Part shown: piece after piece, positions 17,218 to 26,930 of the stretch | How the letters are laid out: each line of letters starts with the position of its first letter | How positions within the stretch are numbered: position 1 is the first letter of the stretch | Made by a program: the position numbers and the translations under genes | Assembly: GCF_021729865.1 (NCBI RefSeq) | Contig: NZ_CP063400.1 | Span: 744,001 to 808,000 of the forward strand | Direction of reading: 5' to 3' | Source of the DNA: Hydrogenophaga sp. SL48 | GTDB taxonomy: Bacteria > Pseudomonadota > Gammaproteobacteria > Burkholderiales > Burkholderiaceae_C | Length of the DNA: 64,000 bases | The notes under the pieces: model-generated | Database searches by the model: none | What the model saw: the letters and a program-made list of their open reading frames with translations, nothing else | Told to the model about the DNA's origin: nothing

Positions 17218-18237
17218 TCAAGGGCGGTAGACCGCGCAGGCCTTGGGTGTTTTGGGGGTGGGGTCGCCGCCGAAGCTGCGCGCATCGCAGTTCACCCCGT
17301 CGCGGGCGTGCACGACCCGGTACAGGCCATTGGCACCGAAACGCACGTGGCCTTCGCCGCGGAAGCGGCAGGTCTGGCTCTCTTTGGCGCAGGCGACCCA
17401 GAAGCGGTCGTCCAGCGGCGGAATTTCGTCGGCATCGGGCCGCCGGGCCACGGTGCGGTCAACCGGCACGGTGTTGATGTCGCAGGTCTTCTGCACACCG
17501 GGCGCCGGGTCTCCGAAGCTTTTCGCGTCGCACCGGAAGGCGCCCGCCACCTGGCGGTAGTGGTATTGGCCGGGCACGCCGTAGCGCACCAGGGTGGGGG
17601 CCGATGGCGAGCAGCTGTTGCCCTCGTCGGCACAGAAGGCCCAGCGGTTGGCATCGCGCCGGTCCATGCCGGGGGCCACGGCCACCCCGCCGAAGTGGTC
17701 GTTGTCGCGCGAGCCCGGGTCACCCCGTTCCGGTTCGCCACGGCCCGCTGTGCGCGCCTGGCATTTCTTGCGTGCACCGTAGATGGGGTCGCCGAATTCT
17801 TCTACGCTGCACTCGATCTGGCCGGTCTCGCGGCGCAGGTTGTAGGCGCCGTCGGCACCAAAGCGCACCACGCGCTCACCTCGGAACCGGCAGACCTCGC
17901 CTTCCTGCGCGCAGTCTTCCCAGCCGCGTTCCCGAGCCTCGCGCTCGGGCCTTGGCAAGGCCCTGTCCCAGCCCAGGCGGTATTCGCACAGCTTGGGCAC
18001 GCGCCGCGCCGGGTCGCCGAACTCGCTGATCTCACATTCGATGCGCCCATCCACGTTCTTCGCGACCGAAAAGCGCCCGGGCGCCCCGAACCGGACCTGG
18101 GCGAGGCCGGGCACAAAGCAGGTCTGCCCCTCGCGCGCGCAGGGCACCCAGTCACCCGGGTCGCTGGGCTGTGCGCTGGCTGGTGTCAGCACCAGGGCGC
18201 CGAGCAGCAGGGCGGCGATTCGGATCAAGGTTTTCAT
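17218..18237 (-). CDS. Secreted protein with four tandem 4-cysteine repeats
   Basis: 339 residues with a clear signal peptide ending at PASA (about residue 22). The mature protein is four tandem modules of about 55 residues, joined by charged linkers. Each begins W-x2-C-A-x-E-x3-C, continues with V-R-[FY]-G-x2-G-x-[FY], then a third Cys, F-G-(G)-D-P and finally K-x-C. With four Cys per module (16 in all), two disulfides per repeat are likely. I recall similar modules at the ends of secreted enzymes and surface proteins of other bacteria but cannot assert a named family. No catalytic motif is visible, so ligand binding is the natural guess. Confidence 0.75.
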   Translation of the reverse strand: MKTLIRIAALLLGALVLTPASAQPSDPGDWVPCAREGQTCFVPGLAQVRFGAPGRFSVAKNVDGRIECEISEFGDPARRVPKLCEYRLGWDRALPRPEREARERGWEDCAQEGEVCRFRGERVVRFGADGAYNLRRETGQIECSVEEFGDPIYGARKKCQARTAGRGEPERGDPGSRDNDHFGGVAVAPGMDRRDANRWAFCADEGNSCSPSAPTLVRYGVPGQYHYRQVAGAFRCDAKSFGDPAPGVQKTCDINTVPVDRTVARRPDADEIPPLDDRFWVACAKESQTCRFRGEGHVRFGANGLYRVVHARDGVNCDARSFGGDPTPKTPKACAVYRP

Positions 18238-18294
18238 GGAAGCCTCCGTGGAGTCAGAAGAAATCGGTGGATGGTTTCGATGCGGCTCGACCGT

Positions 18295-19716
<1,422 letters not shown>

Positions 19717-19802
19717 CCCCGATTATCGGCGGACCCCGCTGGCCAAGGTGTCCGTTCGTTACCTTGCCGGAGCTCCACCCGCTGCGCATGAAGCGATTCC
19801 CA

Positions 19803-19881
19803 CCCAGGGCACCGCGGAACCGGCTTTGCCGGGCCGCCAGTGCCGCCCCCTGGAGGGGGTCGCGCGCAGCGCGGCGGGGGT
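19803..19881 (+). repeat. REP-like repeat, copy A
   Basis: About 79 bases beginning cccagggcaccgcgg and ending gcggcgggggtg, with an internal inverted repeat (ccccctggaggggg) and a GC-rich dyad (gcgcgcagcgcg). It ends about 9 bases short of the stop codon of the convergent-side kinase gene. It is nearly identical, in opposite orientation, to copy C inside tupA, and clearly related to copy B. Such repeats sit at gene ends in many genomes and can fold into strong RNA hairpins. Confidence 0.85.
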
Positions 19882-19889
19882 GTTTCAGT

Positions 19890-21377
19890 TCAAGCGCTCA
19901 AGGTGAAGTGGAATGCCGCACCCTTGCCAGGCTCTGAATAGGCCCAGACCCGGCCGCCGTGGCGCATGACGATGCGTTGCACGATGGTCAGACCGATGCC
20001 GGTGCCGGCGTAGTCGTCTTCGCGGTGCAGGCGCTGAAACGGGCCGAACAGGCGGTTGGCCGACGCCATGTCGAAACCGCAGCCGTTGTCCCGCACGAAG
20101 AAGACGGTTTCGCCGTTGAGGGTCTTGGCGCCCACGTCGATCCGCGTGATGTCGCTGCGCGCGCAGAACTTCCAGGCATTGCTGATCAGGTTGTCGAGCA
20201 GGCTGTGCACAAGCGCCGGGTCTGCCATGGCCTCCAGGTTGGGCGAGACGTTCACCTGCGCCACCCTTTGAGGGGCGGCGTCCATCAGCTGGGCGGCGAT
20301 GTCGGTCGCGAAGGCGCTGATGTTGACGACCCGCAGTTGCATCGGCACCTGGCTCAACCGCGACATGTGCAGCAGTGCATCGATCAGGGCGCCCATGCGC
20401 TGACCCGCGGTGGTGATCCTGGTGGCCAGGTCGAGGCCGTCGGACCCCAGCTCTGTTTCGTGCTGGCCGATCAGCTCACGGCTGAACCCCACGATGGCGC
20501 GAACGGGTGAACGCAGGTCGTGTGCCACCGAATAGCTGAAGGCCTCCAGCTCTTTGAGGCTGAGGTTCAGCTCAGAGGTGCGCTCCGCCACCAAGTGCTC
20601 CAGGCCTTCGTTGAGCATCTTGAGCCGGATCTCGTTGTTCTTGCGCTCCGAGATGTCCTGCACCACACCGGTCATGCGTTGGCCCGAAGCGTGGCCGGCA
20701 TCGATCTTGACCCAGCGCGGCGGCAGGCCCTCGACCAGGACCCGGAACTCTTCGCTGAAGTGTTGGAGGGCGCTCAGGCTCTCTTGCAGTTTGCTGGTGA
20801 TGGCGGCGCGGTCGCTCGCGTCCACCCGAGCAAGCAGGTCGGCCAGTGTGTGGGGCTGGTCTGGTGACCAGCCGATCAGATCGGCAGAGCGGGGCGATGT
20901 GGTGATGGCGGTGCTGGCCTTGTCGAGCTCCAGCACACCCAGGCTGGCGGCGTCCAGCGCCTGCTGCAGCTGACGCTGGCTGTCGATTAGCTCAATTTCC
21001 AGCTTGTGGCGCTCGAACGCCATCTGGATCGTGGCATGCAGCTCGCGCTCGGAAAACGGCTTGAGCAGGTAGCCATAGGGGCGGGTCTTTCGGGCGCGCT
21101 CCAGGGTCGAGTCTTCCGAATACGCGGTGAGGTAGATGACCGGGATCGCGTGGGTCTCACGCAGCCGGGCGGCCACATCGATGCCGTCCATGTCGCCCTG
21201 GATGTGGATGTCCATCAGCACCAGGTCGGGCAGTGTTTCTTCCACCAGATCAAAACTCTCCTGGCCGGAGACGGCGATGGCCGGCACGTCGTAGCCCAGC
21301 TTCGACAGGCGCTGCTGCAGATTGAAGGCGACGATGCTTTCGTCCTCCACAACAAGGATGCGGGCAGGATTGTTCAT
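19890..21377 (-). CDS. Receiver-PAS-histidine kinase hybrid
   Basis: 495 residues. An N-terminal CheY-like receiver domain (residues 1-125; ILVVEDESIV, phospho-acceptor Asp in VLMDIHI, Thr in YLTAYS, Lys in LLKPFSE). A PAS-like region (about 140-255). A HisKA domain with the phospho-His in FSYSVAHDLRSPVRA. A HATPase_c domain with NLISNAWKF, DNGCGFD and GTGIGLTIVQRI. There is no DNA-binding output, so it probably receives phosphate from the upstream kinase and passes it on, or acts as an allosteric kinase. Its ATG overlaps the upstream kinase stop (ATGA), so the pair is one signalling module. Confidence 0.9.
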   Translation of the reverse strand: MNNPARILVVEDESIVAFNLQQRLSKLGYDVPAIAVSGQESFDLVEETLPDLVLMDIHIQGDMDGIDVAARLRETHAIPVIYLTAYSEDSTLERARKTRPYGYLLKPFSERELHATIQMAFERHKLEIELIDSQRQLQQALDAASLGVLELDKASTAITTSPRSADLIGWSPDQPHTLADLLARVDASDRAAITSKLQESLSALQHFSEEFRVLVEGLPPRWVKIDAGHASGQRMTGVVQDISERKNNEIRLKMLNEGLEHLVAERTSELNLSLKELEAFSYSVAHDLRSPVRAIVGFSRELIGQHETELGSDGLDLATRITTAGQRMGALIDALLHMSRLSQVPMQLRVVNISAFATDIAAQLMDAAPQRVAQVNVSPNLEAMADPALVHSLLDNLISNAWKFCARSDITRIDVGAKTLNGETVFFVRDNGCGFDMASANRLFGPFQRLHREDDYAGTGIGLTIVQRIVMRHGGRVWAYSEPGKGAAFHFTLSA

Positions 21378-22402
21378 GCATGACGTCCTAGGGAAAATCG
21401 CAGGGTGAAGCAGGTCGGGTTGGCTCGCTGAATTTCCAGTGTGCCTTGCAGCTGGCGGGTCAGCAACTGCACCAGTTGCAGACCGAGAGAACCATTGCGT
21501 TCCAGGTTCTGGTCCGGTGGAATTTCGATCCCGTCGTTGCTGATCGACAGTTCGACGTCGCCATTGGTTTCCTGCTGGAGCCCCACCCGGATGGCGCCGC
21601 GCCGATGGCCCCGGAAGCCGTGTTTGAGCGCGTTGCTCACCAGTTCGTTGACGATCAGGCCGCAGGGAATGGCTTCGTTGATGGGCAACTTGACGTTGTT
21701 GGCCGACACTTCCATGGCCACATGCCCACTCACCATGCCGTAAGAGTCCATCAGGGTGGGCAACAACTCGCCCAGGAACTGTTGGAAGTCGACCTGCGCA
21801 AAGTCGTGCGACTGGTACAGCGTCTGGTGGATCATGGACATCGACCGGATGCGGTTCTGGCTGTCACGCAGCATCGTCACCAAATCCGGGTCGCTGATCT
21901 TGAGCACCTGCAGATCAAGCAGACTGTGGATCACTTGCATGTTGTTCTTGACGCGGTGGTGCACCTCTTCGAGCAACAACTCCTTCTCGCGCAGCGCCTC
22001 GTGGATGCGCCGCTCGCTCTGCTTGCGCTCGCTCAGATCCAGAATCACCGACAGGATCATCGGCCCCTCGCCGGTCTCGACCGGGTTGATGCCGATCTCC
22101 ACCGGGAACTCGCTGCCGTCCTTGCGCAGGCCGCTCAAGTCGCGTCCTGCGCCCATCGGTCGCGCAGTGGCTTCGGCCTGGAACCCCTTGCGATAGCCCG
22201 GATGCGCATGGCGGTAGCGCTCGGGCACAAGCACTTCCACCGGTCGGCCCAGCAGCTCCTCGCTCAGGTAGCCGAAGGTGGTCTCGGCCAGCCGATTGAG
22301 GCGGGTGATCGTGCCTTGCAGGTTGACGACCACCATGGCGACAGGAATCCGGTCGAACGCTTGCCCCAGATACTCATCCAGCCGAATATGTTGTTGGGTC
22401 AT
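21374..22402 (-). CDS. PAS sensor kinase of the HisKA_2/HWE class
   Basis: 342 residues. An N-terminal PAS domain (about residues 8-130; VVVNLQGTITRLNRLAETTFG, then DLSERK at its end). A HisKA_2 dimerisation domain with the phospho-acceptor in EEVHHRVKNNMQVIHSLL. An HATPase domain with IVNELVSNALKHGF and NDGIEIP. No membrane segment is present, so the signal is cytoplasmic. HisKA_2/HWE kinases often pair with stand-alone receivers, here the N-terminal receiver of the overlapping next gene. The ATG at 22402 is chosen over a TTG two codons earlier. A TAGTAT seven bases before the ATG could be a -10 box of a nearly leaderless transcript. Confidence 0.88.
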   Translation of the reverse strand: MTQQHIRLDEYLGQAFDRIPVAMVVVNLQGTITRLNRLAETTFGYLSEELLGRPVEVLVPERYRHAHPGYRKGFQAEATARPMGAGRDLSGLRKDGSEFPVEIGINPVETGEGPMILSVILDLSERKQSERRIHEALREKELLLEEVHHRVKNNMQVIHSLLDLQVLKISDPDLVTMLRDSQNRIRSMSMIHQTLYQSHDFAQVDFQQFLGELLPTLMDSYGMVSGHVAMEVSANNVKLPINEAIPCGLIVNELVSNALKHGFRGHRRGAIRVGLQQETNGDVELSISNDGIEIPPDQNLERNGSLGLQLVQLLTRQLQGTLEIQRANPTCFTLRFSLGRHA

Positions 22403-22479
22403 GACCAAAATACTATGCGGGAATCGGGACGCGCGTTCGTGAAATACCCGTTGTTTTCACCAAAGGCGCCGAATCGGTA

Positions 22480-22493
22480 GTACCAATTGGTAC
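22480..22493. promoter_or_regulatory. Perfect 14-base palindrome upstream of the kinase pair
   Basis: GTACCAATTGGTAC reads the same on both strands. It lies in the 102-base gap between the kinase start (22402) and the end of the DUF455 gene (22505), about 78 bases upstream of the kinase ATG. It is AT-richer than its surroundings, as an operator might be. No regulator in the window is an obvious partner. Confidence 0.35.
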
Positions 22494-22504
22494 GTTGTGG
22501 CGGC

Positions 22505-23356
22505 TCAGGCACCGAGCAGATCGTCGATCTCTTGCTGGGTGAAACCGGCCGAGCGCCTTGCGTCGAGATGGAAGGGGGGCTTCAGGCGGGGTGCGTTGTG
22601 CGTGCGCGCCAGCGCGCGGTAATGCGCCACTGGCTCCAGACCCTGCTGCCCGCACAGCCAGCCGTACCAGCGGTTGCCGATCGCCACGTGGCCGATCTCG
22701 TCGCGGAGGATCACATCGAGGATCTCCACGGTGCGCAGCGCGGCCGGGGTTCCCACCTTGCGCAACCGCGCCTGGATCAGCGGCGTGGCGTCCAGCCCAC
22801 GCGCCTCCAGCGTGCGCGGCACCAGTGCCATGCGGGCGGTGACGTCGTGCTGCGTCTTCACGCACATCTCCCACAGGCCGTCGTGCGCGGGAAAGTCGCC
22901 GTAGTCAAAGCCCAGGCTCCGCAGGTGAGCAAGCAGCAGACCGAAATGCGTGGCTTCTTCGTCGGCCACGCGCAGCCAGTCGCTGTAGAAATCGGGCGGC
23001 ATGCCGTGGAAGCGCCAGACCGCGTCCAGCGCGAGGTTGATCGCGTTGAACTCGATGTGGGAGATGGCGTGCAGCAGCGCGGCCAGGCCTTCGGTGGTGA
23101 AGGGCGACCGGTGCGGCACCGACATGGGCGGCACGAGCGCGGGGCTCGCCGGTCGGCCGGGCAGGGCCACACCCTCCGGCGGCGAGAGGGGCGCTTCGGG
23201 GGCGATGGCCCGGCAACGCGTCGCGTCGTCGGGCAGCTCGCTCCAGCGGGACCACAGCGCATGGGCCGCCTCGGCCTTGGCCACGGGGTCGCTCAGGCAC
23301 AGCGCGGTCAGGGCCAGTTCGCGCAGCGTGGGCTGGGGTGGGGCGGTGGTGGGCAT
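22505..23356 (-). CDS. DUF455 ferritin-like protein
   Basis: 283 residues. The metal-ligand pattern of a ferritin-like four-helix bundle is visible in HIEFNAINLALDAVWRF, ADEEATHFGLLL and RDEIGHVAIGNRWY, i.e. Glu/Glu-x-x-His pairs on paired helices, as in DUF455. The N-terminal ~100 residues are less conserved, with a proline-rich stretch. The function is unknown. Relatives resemble tRNA-modifying MiaE and other diiron proteins. I choose the ATG at 23356 (MPTTAPPQPTLRELAL) because the upstream in-frame extension runs through the divergent promoter region. The gene is divergent from the carbonic-anhydrase-like gene with only 44 bases between. Confidence 0.82.
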   Translation of the reverse strand: MPTTAPPQPTLRELALTALCLSDPVAKAEAAHALWSRWSELPDDATRCRAIAPEAPLSPPEGVALPGRPASPALVPPMSVPHRSPFTTEGLAALLHAISHIEFNAINLALDAVWRFHGMPPDFYSDWLRVADEEATHFGLLLAHLRSLGFDYGDFPAHDGLWEMCVKTQHDVTARMALVPRTLEARGLDATPLIQARLRKVGTPAALRTVEILDVILRDEIGHVAIGNRWYGWLCGQQGLEPVAHYRALARTHNAPRLKPPFHLDARRSAGFTQQEIDDLLGA

Positions 23357-23359
23357 CCC

Positions 23360-23369
23360 TACAATTCTA
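23360..23369. promoter_or_regulatory. Overlapping divergent -10 elements
   Basis: TACAATTCTA contains a plus-strand TACAAT (23360-23365), 35 bases before the carbonic-anhydrase ATG, and a minus-strand TAGAAT (23369-23364), only 7 bases before the DUF455 ATG. The second would give a leaderless or nearly leaderless mRNA. I see no good -35 for either, so this is a suggestion based on -10 fit and the very short 44-base gap. Confidence 0.35.
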
Positions 23370-23400
23370 GGTTTGCGATCCCGACGATCTGGAGACCCCC

Positions 23401-23925
23401 ATGGCCCTTTACGCACTCGATGACCTGATCCCCCAAATCGCCCCTTCGGCCTGGGTAGCCGACAACGCGCAGGTGATCGGCGACGTGAGCGTGGGCGATG
23501 ACGCGAGCGTGTGGTTCGGCGCCACGGTGCGCGGCGACTCGGCCCGCATCGTGATCGGCGCGGGCAGCAACATCCAGGACGGCAGCGTGCTGCACGCCGA
23601 CGAGGGCCTGCCGCTGACCATCGGCGACAACGTGACCGTGGGCCACCAGGTGATGCTGCACGGCTGCACCGTGGGCGACGAATCGCTGATCGGCATCGGC
23701 GCCATCGTGCTCAACGGCGCGAAGATCGGAAAGAACTGCCTGGTGGGCGCCGGTTCGCTGGTGACCGAAGGCAAACAATTCCCCGATGGCTCCATGCTCA
23801 TGGGCAGCCCGGCCAAGGTGGTGCGCCAGCTCACGCCCGAGCAGATCGAGGGCCTGCGCCAGAGCGCGAAGCACTACACCGAGAACGCCGCGCGCTACCG
23901 CCAGGGCTTGAAAAAACTCGCCTGA
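23401..23925 (+). CDS. Gamma-carbonic-anhydrase-like hexapeptide protein
   Basis: 174 residues of left-handed beta-helix repeats ([40 protein letters not shown]). The metal-binding His positions of the gamma class fall in VLHAD and [10 protein letters not shown]. Such YrdA/CaiE-like proteins form trimers. Some hydrate CO2 and others lack activity. The ATG at 23401 follows a GGAG ribosome-binding site, and it is followed after about 37 bases by hslO. The DUF455 gene diverges from it. Confidence 0.9.
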   Translation: MALYALDDLIPQIAPSAWVADNAQVIGDVSVGDDASVWFGATVRGDSARIVIGAGSNIQDGSVLHADEGLPLTIGDNVTVGHQVMLHGCTVGDESLIGIGAIVLNGAKIGKNCLVGAGSLVTEGKQFPDGSMLMGSPAKVVRQLTPEQIEGLRQSAKHYTENAARYRQGLKKLA

Positions 23926-23962
23926 CCCCGATCTTCCAGCGTTGATTTTCCGAAAGCACAGA

Positions 23963-24943
23963 TTGTCCGAACTCCATAAATTCATGTTTGAAGGCCTGCC
24001 GGTGCGCGGCATGCTGGTGCGCCTGACCGACGCCTGGCAAGACATCCTGCGTCGGCGCGAGCAGACCGGGGGGTACCCTGCGGCGGTGACCGAGCTGCTG
24101 GGCGAGATGACGGCTGCGGCCACGCTGATGCAGGCCAACATCAAGTTCAACGGGGCGCTGATCGTGCAGATCATGGGCGACGGGCCGGTGAAGCTGGCCG
24201 TGGCCGAGGTGCAACCCGACCTGACGCTGCGCGCCACCGCGAACGTGCAGGGAGACGTGGCGGCCGATGCGCCGCTCTCGCACATGGTGAACGTCAACAA
24301 CCAGGGCCGCTGCGCGATCACGCTCGACCCCAAAGACCGTCTGCCCGGCCAGCAGCCCTACCAGGGCGTGGTGCCGCTGTTTGGCGACCACCACGAAAAG
24401 CTGGAAAAGCTCAGCGAGGTGATCGAGCACTACATGCTGCAGAGCGAACAGCTCGACACCCGCCTGGTGCTGGCCGCCAACGACAAGGTGGCCGCCGGCC
24501 TGCTGATCCAGCGGCTGCCGCTGCAGGGCGACGGCAACCTTTCGGGTGCGGGCGCCATGGCGCGCGACGAAGACCAGATCGGCCGCAACGAGGACTACAA
24601 CCGCATCGCGATTCTGGCCGCCAGCCTGAAGCGCGAAGAGCTGCTCACGCTGGACGCCGAGACCATCCTGCACCGCCTGTTCTGGGAAGAAGACGTGCGC
24701 CGCTTCGAGCCACTGGCCGGCGCCGAGGGGCCGCGCTTTGCGTGCACCTGCTCGCACGAACGCGTGAGCAACATGCTGCGCAGCCTGGGGCGCGACGAGA
24801 TCGAATCCATCATCGAAGAGCAGGGCCAGGTGGAGGTGGGTTGCGACTTCTGCGGCGCGCAGTACCGGTTTGACCCGGTGGATGCGGCGCAGGTGTTTTT
24901 GCAACCGGCGATACAGCCGCCTGCTTCGGGCGGCATGCACTGA
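23963..24943 (+). CDS. hslO: Redox-regulated chaperone Hsp33
   Basis: 326 residues, a holdase activated by oxidative unfolding. The N-terminal chaperone core opens SELHKFMFEGLPVRGMLVRL. The C-terminal redox switch has the zinc-binding Cys pairs C-x-C (CTCS, about residue 262) and C-x2-C (CDFC, about residue 294). There is no ATG in the right place. The frame is open from a TTG at 23942, and the TTG at 23963 gives the family N-terminus (M)SELHKF, so I use it. The use of TTG is unusual and may limit expression. Confidence 0.92.
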   Translation: MSELHKFMFEGLPVRGMLVRLTDAWQDILRRREQTGGYPAAVTELLGEMTAAATLMQANIKFNGALIVQIMGDGPVKLAVAEVQPDLTLRATANVQGDVAADAPLSHMVNVNNQGRCAITLDPKDRLPGQQPYQGVVPLFGDHHEKLEKLSEVIEHYMLQSEQLDTRLVLAANDKVAAGLLIQRLPLQGDGNLSGAGAMARDEDQIGRNEDYNRIAILAASLKREELLTLDAETILHRLFWEEDVRRFEPLAGAEGPRFACTCSHERVSNMLRSLGRDEIESIIEEQGQVEVGCDFCGAQYRFDPVDAAQVFLQPAIQPPASGGMH

Positions 24944-24970
24944 GTGGGCGGTCGGAGCGCGTGCACCGGC

Positions 24971-25051
24971 CCCAGGATGCCGTGGAACCGGCTTTGCCGG
25001 GCCACAGGCATCGTCCCCCTCAGGGGGAAGACGCGAAGCGGCGCAGGGGGG
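24971..25051 (+). repeat. REP-like repeat, copy B
   Basis: About 81 bases starting cccaggatgccgtgg and ending gcgcagggggg, with the core ccggctttgccgggcca shared with copies A and C and the inverted repeat tccccctcaggggga. It fills most of the 108-base gap between the convergent hslO and AGE-epimerase genes and abuts the stop of the latter. It may act as a bidirectional terminator or mRNA 3' end stabiliser. Confidence 0.8.
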
Positions 25052-26254
25052 TTACCTCAATGCATCCAATACATCGTGGCACGCGCCCATGGTGTGGTAG
25101 TCCACCTTGCCCGCCGGGCTTTTTTCATCGCTGATCTTGCTGTTGTCCGCGCGCAGGATGCGCCACCAGGCGCCGTGCTGGTGGTCCACGAAATGTGCCC
25201 AGGCGTAGGCCCACAGCCGGTCGTAGTCGGCCCAGTAGCGCGCTTCGCCCGTCGCCACCGCCAGGCGCGCGGCGGCCGCGAACGACTCGGCCTGGACCCA
25301 GAAGTATTTGTCGCTGTCGCACACGCTGCCATCGGGCGCGAAGCCATAGAACAGGCCGCCGTGCTCGGCGTCCCATGAGGTCTTCATGGCGGTGTCAAAG
25401 AAGTGTTGCGCCCGTTGCAGCAGCCCGGCTTGCGGGCGGCGCTGGTTCAGCAAGAGCAGCAGCTTGGCCCACTCCGTCAGGTGACCCGGCTGGAAGCCCC
25501 AGGGGCGGAAGATGTTGGTCTTGTCGTCCTTGTTGTAGTCCCAGTCCACCGACCAGTCGGCGCGGTAGTGCTCCCACACCAGGCCAGCGGCCAGCGCGGC
25601 CTGGCGCACGGTGATGTGCTCGGCCAGCAGTGCGGCGCGGTCGAGGTAGCGCGCTTCCCCGGTGGCGTCGAACGCCGCGAGCAGCGCCTCGCACAAGTGC
25701 ATGTTGGCGTTCTGGCCGCGGTAGGGCAGCAGTTGCCAGTCGGCGGTGGCTTCGTCGGCGTACAGGCCGTGTGCGGGCTCCCAGAAGCGCTGCTCCAGCA
25801 GCTCGAACGTTCGGGCAATGCCGGCGTGTGCGCCGCTCAGACCCGCCATGTGGGCGTGCGCGTGGGCCAGCAACACAAACGCCAGGCCGTAGGCGTGGTT
25901 GGTGCCGTCGAGCACGGTGGCCTGGCCGTCGCGCCAGTCCAGCAGCCAGGCGTGCCCGCCGGTGGCGGGATTGCGGTGGTGTGAGAGGAAATCAAAGGCC
26001 ACTTGCAGGGCCTGCCGCGCGATGTCGCCGCCCAGGCCGCCCCGCACCGCCATCGAGAGCGTGACCACGTAGCGGGTGCTGCTCACGAGGTGGCGGGTGT
26101 GGGCGTCGTACACGCTGCCGTCGTCGCGCAGGAAGTGGAACAGGCCGCCTGCCGGGTCGAGGGCGCGCGGCAGGTAGAAGGCCAGCGTGTCACCCACATG
26201 GGCGCGCAGGAAGTCGGGGGAGCGGAAATCGGGCAGCGGTGTGGCGGGGATCAT
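25052..26254 (-). CDS. AGE-family sugar epimerase/isomerase
   Basis: 400 residues forming the (alpha/alpha)6 barrel of the N-acylglucosamine 2-epimerase family. Diagnostic segments are RPWGFQPGHLTEWAKLLLLL (conserved His and Glu of the active site), a DGTNHAYGLAFVLLA stretch and DKYFWVQAESFAAAARL. The active-site pattern looks closer to mannose/sulfoquinovose isomerases (YihS-like) than to renin-binding-protein-type epimerases, so an aldose-ketose isomerase such as mannose isomerase is plausible. The exact sugar is not readable. Its ATG overlaps the stop of the NadR-like gene (ATGA). Confidence 0.85.
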   Translation of the reverse strand: MIPATPLPDFRSPDFLRAHVGDTLAFYLPRALDPAGGLFHFLRDDGSVYDAHTRHLVSSTRYVVTLSMAVRGGLGGDIARQALQVAFDFLSHHRNPATGGHAWLLDWRDGQATVLDGTNHAYGLAFVLLAHAHAHMAGLSGAHAGIARTFELLEQRFWEPAHGLYADEATADWQLLPYRGQNANMHLCEALLAAFDATGEARYLDRAALLAEHITVRQAALAAGLVWEHYRADWSVDWDYNKDDKTNIFRPWGFQPGHLTEWAKLLLLLNQRRPQAGLLQRAQHFFDTAMKTSWDAEHGGLFYGFAPDGSVCDSDKYFWVQAESFAAAARLAVATGEARYWADYDRLWAYAWAHFVDHQHGAWWRILRADNSKISDEKSPAGKVDYHTMGACHDVLDALR

Positions 26255-26922
26255 GGTGCGGTGTCGGTGGGGCGCTGGCTGAGCAGCTGGGTGAACAGTC
26301 GGTGTTCGCAGTCGGGGTCGCTGCATGTGTCGCAATTCCACGGCCGGCGACCCTGCGGCCAGACCGGGTCGCTGGGTGTCAGGGCTTGGCCCAGGGCTGC
26401 CCCGATCGCGCGCAGCGCCTGGCGCGACCGGGCTTCGCCCTGGCCGTACACGGTCTGGTAAGGCAACGATGCGACTTGCAACTGGTGCCGGATCGCGGCG
26501 TCTGTGGCTTCGCGCACCGCAGGGCTTTCGCGGAACAGGCCGTCGGGTACCCAGGGCAGGTCCAGGCCCATGAGCAGGGTGAGACCGACGTGGCGCTGCC
26601 AGGCGATGGCGCCGGCGTGGAGCGACAGGTCGTTGAAATACAGCTCGCTGTAGGCCGCGATCACCAGCGGTGCGGTGTCGGCAATGACCACCCGGGCGCC
26701 CGGCTGGGCGGCAGCGTTGTCGATGCGGCGGGCCTGTTCGCGGGCGAGTTCGGACTGTTCGTGGGAGCGCGGGGCGCGGCCATGAGCGGCGCACCAGTCG
26801 CGCAGGTGCTCGGGCACGAGGGTGGTGGCAATGCCTTGATCGGTCAGCTGGTGGTGCAGCGACTGGGCCAGCGTGGTTTTGCCGGTGGATTCGCCACCCA
26901 GCAGCGTGACAGTGAGCACCAC
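26251..26922 (-). CDS. NadR-like P-loop kinase
   Basis: 223 residues. A Walker A motif, GGESTGKTTLAQ, sits at the very N-terminus as in the ribosylnicotinamide kinase part of NadR and Ttd14-like ATPases. VIADTAPLVIAAYSELYF fits the Walker B/substrate region. The C-terminus has a Cys cluster, NCDTCSDPDCEHRLF, that could bind metal. No NadR adenylyltransferase or HTH domain is present. The start is a GTG, at 26922 or the adjacent 26919. Earlier in-frame ATGs lie inside ftsB. It is tightly coupled to the AGE-family gene, so a role in phosphorylating a sugar or nucleoside is possible. Confidence 0.75.
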   Translation of the reverse strand: MVLTVTLLGGESTGKTTLAQSLHHQLTDQGIATTLVPEHLRDWCAAHGRAPRSHEQSELAREQARRIDNAAAQPGARVVIADTAPLVIAAYSELYFNDLSLHAGAIAWQRHVGLTLLMGLDLPWVPDGLFRESPAVREATDAAIRHQLQVASLPYQTVYGQGEARSRQALRAIGAALGQALTPSDPVWPQGRRPWNCDTCSDPDCEHRLFTQLLSQRPTDTAP

Positions 26923-26930
26923 GGCCGCGC

